Assembly (NCBI RefSeq): GCF_001812805.1
Contig: NZ_KV810436.1
Location: 1-64,000, forward strand
Reading direction: 5' to 3'
From: Corynebacterium sp. HMSC078H07
Lineage (GTDB): Bacteria > Actinomycetota > Actinomycetes > Mycobacteriales > Mycobacteriaceae
DNA length: 64,000 nucleotides
The translations under genes were made by a program, and so were the position numbers. Below, one piece after another: positions 61,313-64,000 of the stretch. Position 1 is the stretch's first letter. Every line of letters starts with the position of its first letter. Under the pieces are notes generated by a model that worked only from the letters and a program-made list of their open reading frames with translations, searched no databases and was not told where the DNA came from.

Positions 61313-61780
61313 ATGTCGATTACTGATGAAGCACGCCTCATGGCGGAAACCGCTGCCCTGGCTGCGGATGAAAAGTTGGCCACCAACATTGCAGCCATTG
61401 ATGTCTCCGACGTGCTCGCCATCACCGAGGTCTTTGTCTTGGCCTCTGCCGATACCGAGCGCCAGGTGGGGTCCATCGTTGAGGAAGTCGAAGACGAGCT
61501 AACCAAGAAGGGCTTTGAGCCCAAGCGTCGTGAGGGCAACCGTGAAAACCGCTGGGTTCTGCTTGATTATGGCCCCATTGTGGTTCACGTCCAGCGCAAT
61601 GACCAACGCGAGTTCTACGGTCTTGACCGCCTCTACCACGACTGCCCGCTCCTCGAGATCCCTGGTCTTGAGACACCAGAGCGCCCAGGCGAGTGGTCCA
61701 ACGACATCAACCCGCGCGAAGTCGAATCCATCGAAGAGATTCCGCTGGCTCAGCCGGAGCCGGAAGACGACGAATTATGA
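61313..61780 (+). CDS. rsfS: Ribosome silencing factor RsfS
   Basis: A 155-aa RsfS/YbeB/Iojap protein that binds L14 and blocks subunit joining in starvation. Core motifs DVSDVLAITEVFVLASA and VLLDYGPIVVHV are present. An acidic C-terminal extension (about 120-155) is typical of Actinobacteria. ATG at 61313. gpgP overlaps its stop (ATGA). Confidence 0.94.
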   Translation: MSITDEARLMAETAALAADEKLATNIAAIDVSDVLAITEVFVLASADTERQVGSIVEEVEDELTKKGFEPKRREGNRENRWVLLDYGPIVVHVQRNDQREFYGLDRLYHDCPLLEIPGLETPERPGEWSNDINPREVESIEEIPLAQPEPEDDEL

Positions 61781-62475
61781 CGCGCCGCCTCCTCCTCATC
61801 CGCCACGGTCAAACCACCTACAACGCCACCGGCCGGATGCAGGGACACCTCGACACCGAGCTTTCTGAGGTCGGCCTTTCCCAAGCCCGCGCCGCCGCTG
61901 ACCTTCTCGTGGACAAACAGATTACGGCTATCGTCTCCTCCGACCTCATCCGTGCCCGCGATACTGCGGCAGTGATTGGGGAAAAGTTGGGGATTAAGGT
62001 GGACGTCGATAAGCGCCTGCGCGAAACCCACCTCGGTGACTGGCAAGGCATGACCTCCGCCGAAGTCGACGAGCAGTACCCAGGTGCGCGCGCCATCTGG
62101 CGCCACGACCCTACCTGGGCCCCGCCGCAGGGAGAAAGCCGCGTGGACGTGGCCACCCGCGCCCGCCCTGTTATCGATGAGCTGATGCGTGCCCACCCCG
62201 AATGGGACGAAGGCGCGGTGCTCGTCGTTGCGCACGGCGGCGCCATTTCCGCGCTGACCTGCCACCTGCTGGGCCTGCAGCACCACCAGTACGGCATCCT
62301 CTCCGGGCTGAAGAATACCCATTGGTCGCAGCTGACTGCCCGCCCCGAATTCGATGCTTCCCAGCCGCTGTCCCCGCTGGAATTTACCCCGGATAACGTG
62401 GGCCGCGCGCAGTGGTACTTCGACGGCTGGAACATGGGCGGTGCCGTCGTGGGCGGCGCGGGAGCGGACGTCTAG
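61777..62475 (+). CDS. gpgP: Histidine phosphatase, probable glucosyl-3-phosphoglycerate phosphatase
   Basis: A 232-aa phosphoglycerate-mutase-like phosphatase. Phosphohistidine motif LIRHGQTTYN (H10), second His in VVAHGGAIS. Synteny nadD-rsfS-this gene equals Rv2421c-Rv2420c-Rv2419c, where Rv2419c is GpgP, which makes glucosylglycerate for methylglucose lipopolysaccharide and osmolyte synthesis. Substrate assignment rests on synteny. Confidence 0.85.
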   Translation: MTRRLLLIRHGQTTYNATGRMQGHLDTELSEVGLSQARAAADLLVDKQITAIVSSDLIRARDTAAVIGEKLGIKVDVDKRLRETHLGDWQGMTSAEVDEQYPGARAIWRHDPTWAPPQGESRVDVATRARPVIDELMRAHPEWDEGAVLVVAHGGAISALTCHLLGLQHHQYGILSGLKNTHWSQLTARPEFDASQPLSPLEFTPDNVGRAQWYFDGWNMGGAVVGGAGADV

Positions 62476-63263
62476 TGATTCGCGTCGTTACCGACTCCGC
62501 CGCGGGGCTCCCCGCGGACATCGTGGAGGAGTTAGACATCACCGTGGTGGATCTCCACGTCATGGAGAGCCACGGCAAGGACGGTGCTGAGCTGTCTACC
62601 TCAGGCCTCACCGCGCTAGAGCTCGCTGCTCTCTACGGCCGCGAGATGGAGCGTTCCGGCGACGACGGCGTGTTGGCCATCCACCTGTCCAAGGAATTGT
62701 CCTCCACGTGGTCGGCAGCGGTGACGGCTTCGGGCGTCTTCCCCGACACCGTCCGCGTTATCGACTCTGGAACCGCCGGCATGGCCATGGGCGCGGCCGC
62801 CATGACCGCTGCCAAGCTTGCCCAGGAAGGCGCGTCCCTGAAGGAGTGCTACGCCGCAGCCATCAACACGCTGGAGCGCGGGCACACGTGGGTCTATCTC
62901 GACTCCATCGATGACCTTCGCCGTTCTGGGCGCATGTCGGCGGCGACGGCGATGTTATCCACAGCCCTGCTTGCCACAAAACCCATCATGGCGGTGCAGG
63001 CAGGAAAACTGGAGATGGTGGGCAAAACCCGCACGCAGACTAAGGCTTTTACCAAGCTCGTGGACCTAGTGGCCTCCCGCGCGGAGGGCAAGCCCGCGTT
63101 CGTTGCGGTGCAGTACAACGAAGACGAGGCCTCCGCGCGCCGCCTCGAAGAGTTGCTGCGTATGGCGCTGCCGGAGTCATCGTTTATGCGCGTTGCGCTT
63201 ACCGACGTCCTCTCGGTCCACGTCGGCCCCGGAGCCATCGGCGTCTCCGTCGTCTTCAGCTAA
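62475..63263 (+). CDS. DegV-family fatty-acid-binding protein
   Basis: A 262-aa DegV protein: RVVTDSAAGLPADIVEELDI at the N-terminus, SSTWSAAV, VIDSGTAGMAMG, and TWVYLDSIDDLRRSGRMS. DegV proteins bind fatty acids (FakB-like), but in Actinobacteria their partner is unclear. GTG at 62475 overlaps the gpgP stop by one base. Confidence 0.92.
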   Translation: MIRVVTDSAAGLPADIVEELDITVVDLHVMESHGKDGAELSTSGLTALELAALYGREMERSGDDGVLAIHLSKELSSTWSAAVTASGVFPDTVRVIDSGTAGMAMGAAAMTAAKLAQEGASLKECYAAAINTLERGHTWVYLDSIDDLRRSGRMSAATAMLSTALLATKPIMAVQAGKLEMVGKTRTQTKAFTKLVDLVASRAEGKPAFVAVQYNEDEASARRLEELLRMALPESSFMRVALTDVLSVHVGPGAIGVSVVFS

Positions 63264-63346
63264 CTGTTGACGCCTTCAACAAGTTATCCACAGGTTGCGG
63301 CCTAAGCCCTCGACGGTGAGGTAGCGGGCTGCGTAGCGTCACGGTC

Positions 63347-63970
63347 ATGAATGCTATCGCTGACCGCCTGCGTGACCTCACCCGGCCCACCGGGGAAGAA
63401 GAGTTGCTTTCCGTGGACTACCCGCGCCCGCGCCTGCGGGTGCCGCCGCGGCTTGCCCTGGTTGCGGTGGGTCTGGCGGCGGTAGGGCTGCTGTTGTGGC
63501 TGGGTGGCTCGCGCGAGGCAGCTAACCCCTACGAGGTTCCCGCGGTGAGCAGCGCGCCGCCGGCGGATATCGTGGTGTCCGTGGTGGGGGAGGTGGATTC
63601 CCCTGGCCTGGTCACGTTAGCGCCGGGCGCGCGCGTGAACGATGCCCTCGAGGCCGCGGGCCCCAAGGTACCCACGGATAACCTCAACTTGGCGCAGAAG
63701 CTTAACGACGGCGAACAGATCACCGTCGGCGCCCTCCCCGGCGCTGAGGACGACGGCGGCGGGGGCGAGACCAGTGACGACACGGTGTCGCTCAATTCCG
63801 CGACCGCTGAGGAGCTCATTACCTTGCCGGGCGTGGGCCCGGCAACGGCCGAGGCCATCATTGCGCACCGCGAGGAGGCCGGCCACTTCACGTCGATAGA
63901 ACAGCTCATGGATGTATCCGGCATAGGGCCTGCTAAGTTCGCTCAGCTCAAGGACAAGGTGCGTCCATGA
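63347..63970 (+). CDS. comEA: ComEA-like competence/DNA-binding membrane protein
   Basis: A 207-aa protein. Membrane helix at about 34-53, an SLBB-like domain (about 75-125; VVGEVDSPGLVTLAPGARV), a Gly/Asp linker, and a C-terminal pair of helix-hairpin-helix motifs (LNSATAEELITLPGVGPATAEAI and MDVSGIGPAKFAQL) that bind DNA. ATG at 63347. Overlaps the comEC start (ATGA), giving the usual comEA-comEC pair. Confidence 0.93.
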   Translation: MNAIADRLRDLTRPTGEEELLSVDYPRPRLRVPPRLALVAVGLAAVGLLLWLGGSREAANPYEVPAVSSAPPADIVVSVVGEVDSPGLVTLAPGARVNDALEAAGPKVPTDNLNLAQKLNDGEQITVGALPGAEDDGGGGETSDDTVSLNSATAEELITLPGVGPATAEAIIAHREEAGHFTSIEQLMDVSGIGPAKFAQLKDKVRP

Positions 63971-64000
63971 GGGAGCTGCGGCTCGCACCGGCTGCGGTGG
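63967..64000 (+). CDS. comEC: Start of a ComEC-like gene (runs off window)
   Basis: ATG at 63967 within the comEA stop region opens MRELRLAPAAV and continues off the right edge. Identity as ComEC (DNA-uptake channel) is inferred only from the conserved comEA-comEC order. Confidence 0.5.
   Translation, partial: MRELRLAPAAV

Overview
The window looks like a chromosomal segment of a Corynebacterium, probably from the C. aurimucosum / C. minutissimum / C. striatum side of the genus (the species is inference). The basis is moderately high GC, gene neighbourhoods shared with C. glutamicum and mycobacteria (proB-dehydrogenase-proA, nadD-rsfS-gpgP, clpP1-clpP2-clpX), a mycothiol-reductase-like protein, a C. 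glutamicum-type ArsR/Acr3 pair, class C sortase pili and many promoter-to-ATG spacings typical of leaderless mRNAs. No prophage, IS element, CRISPR array or rRNA operon was seen.

Layout. 1-8.2 kb is core: an unknown partial gene, pepN, a thioredoxin-fold reductase, rpiB, an aldo/keto reductase, tRNA-Gly, a DUF1542-like membrane protein, tRNA-Pro and trigger factor. 8.2-13.7 kb is an accessory block between tig and clpP, all on the minus strand: nrdI-nrdE-nrdF, a 91-aa unknown ORF, an FMN reductase and a DtxR/MntR-like regulator, with two matched palindromes in front of nrdI. 13.8-16.9 kb holds clpP1-clpP2 (with ClgR and SigH-like sites), a decayed gene and clpX. 17-23.5 kb is a deoxynucleoside salvage island: SorC/DeoR regulator, nupC, cdd, deoA, deoC and a phosphosugar mutase. 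23.9-33.9 kb holds a TetR regulator, mdh, panC/panB, valS-folC-DUF4233, an esterase, a small membrane protein and ndk. 34-36.4 kb has arsR/acr3 and an unknown membrane protein. 36.5-40.6 kb has rne, rplU and rpmA.

40.9-51.7 kb is a pilus island (major pilin, sortase C, LASTG base pilin, a 2021-aa LPDTG tip/adhesin and a second sortase), inserted between rpmA and obg, which are normally adjacent. 51.7-58 kb holds obg, proB, two tandem 2-hydroxyacid dehydrogenases (the first frameshifted), a gene stub, a 52-aa membrane protein and proA. At 58-59.6 kb a single AlbA_2/ATPase/winged-helix gene is framed by two 88-bp direct repeats exactly 1500 bp apart, each full of TCGAAA-type half-sites and one near-perfect palindrome. 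59.6-64 kb returns to core: a secreted cutinase, nadD, rsfS, gpgP, degV, comEA and the start of comEC.

Most interesting are the repeat-framed regulator cassette, the nrd block with twin operators, and the pilus island with its Cys-paired giant adhesin and lid-less second sortase. All functional statements rest on sequence recognition by eye. No database search or alignment was run.
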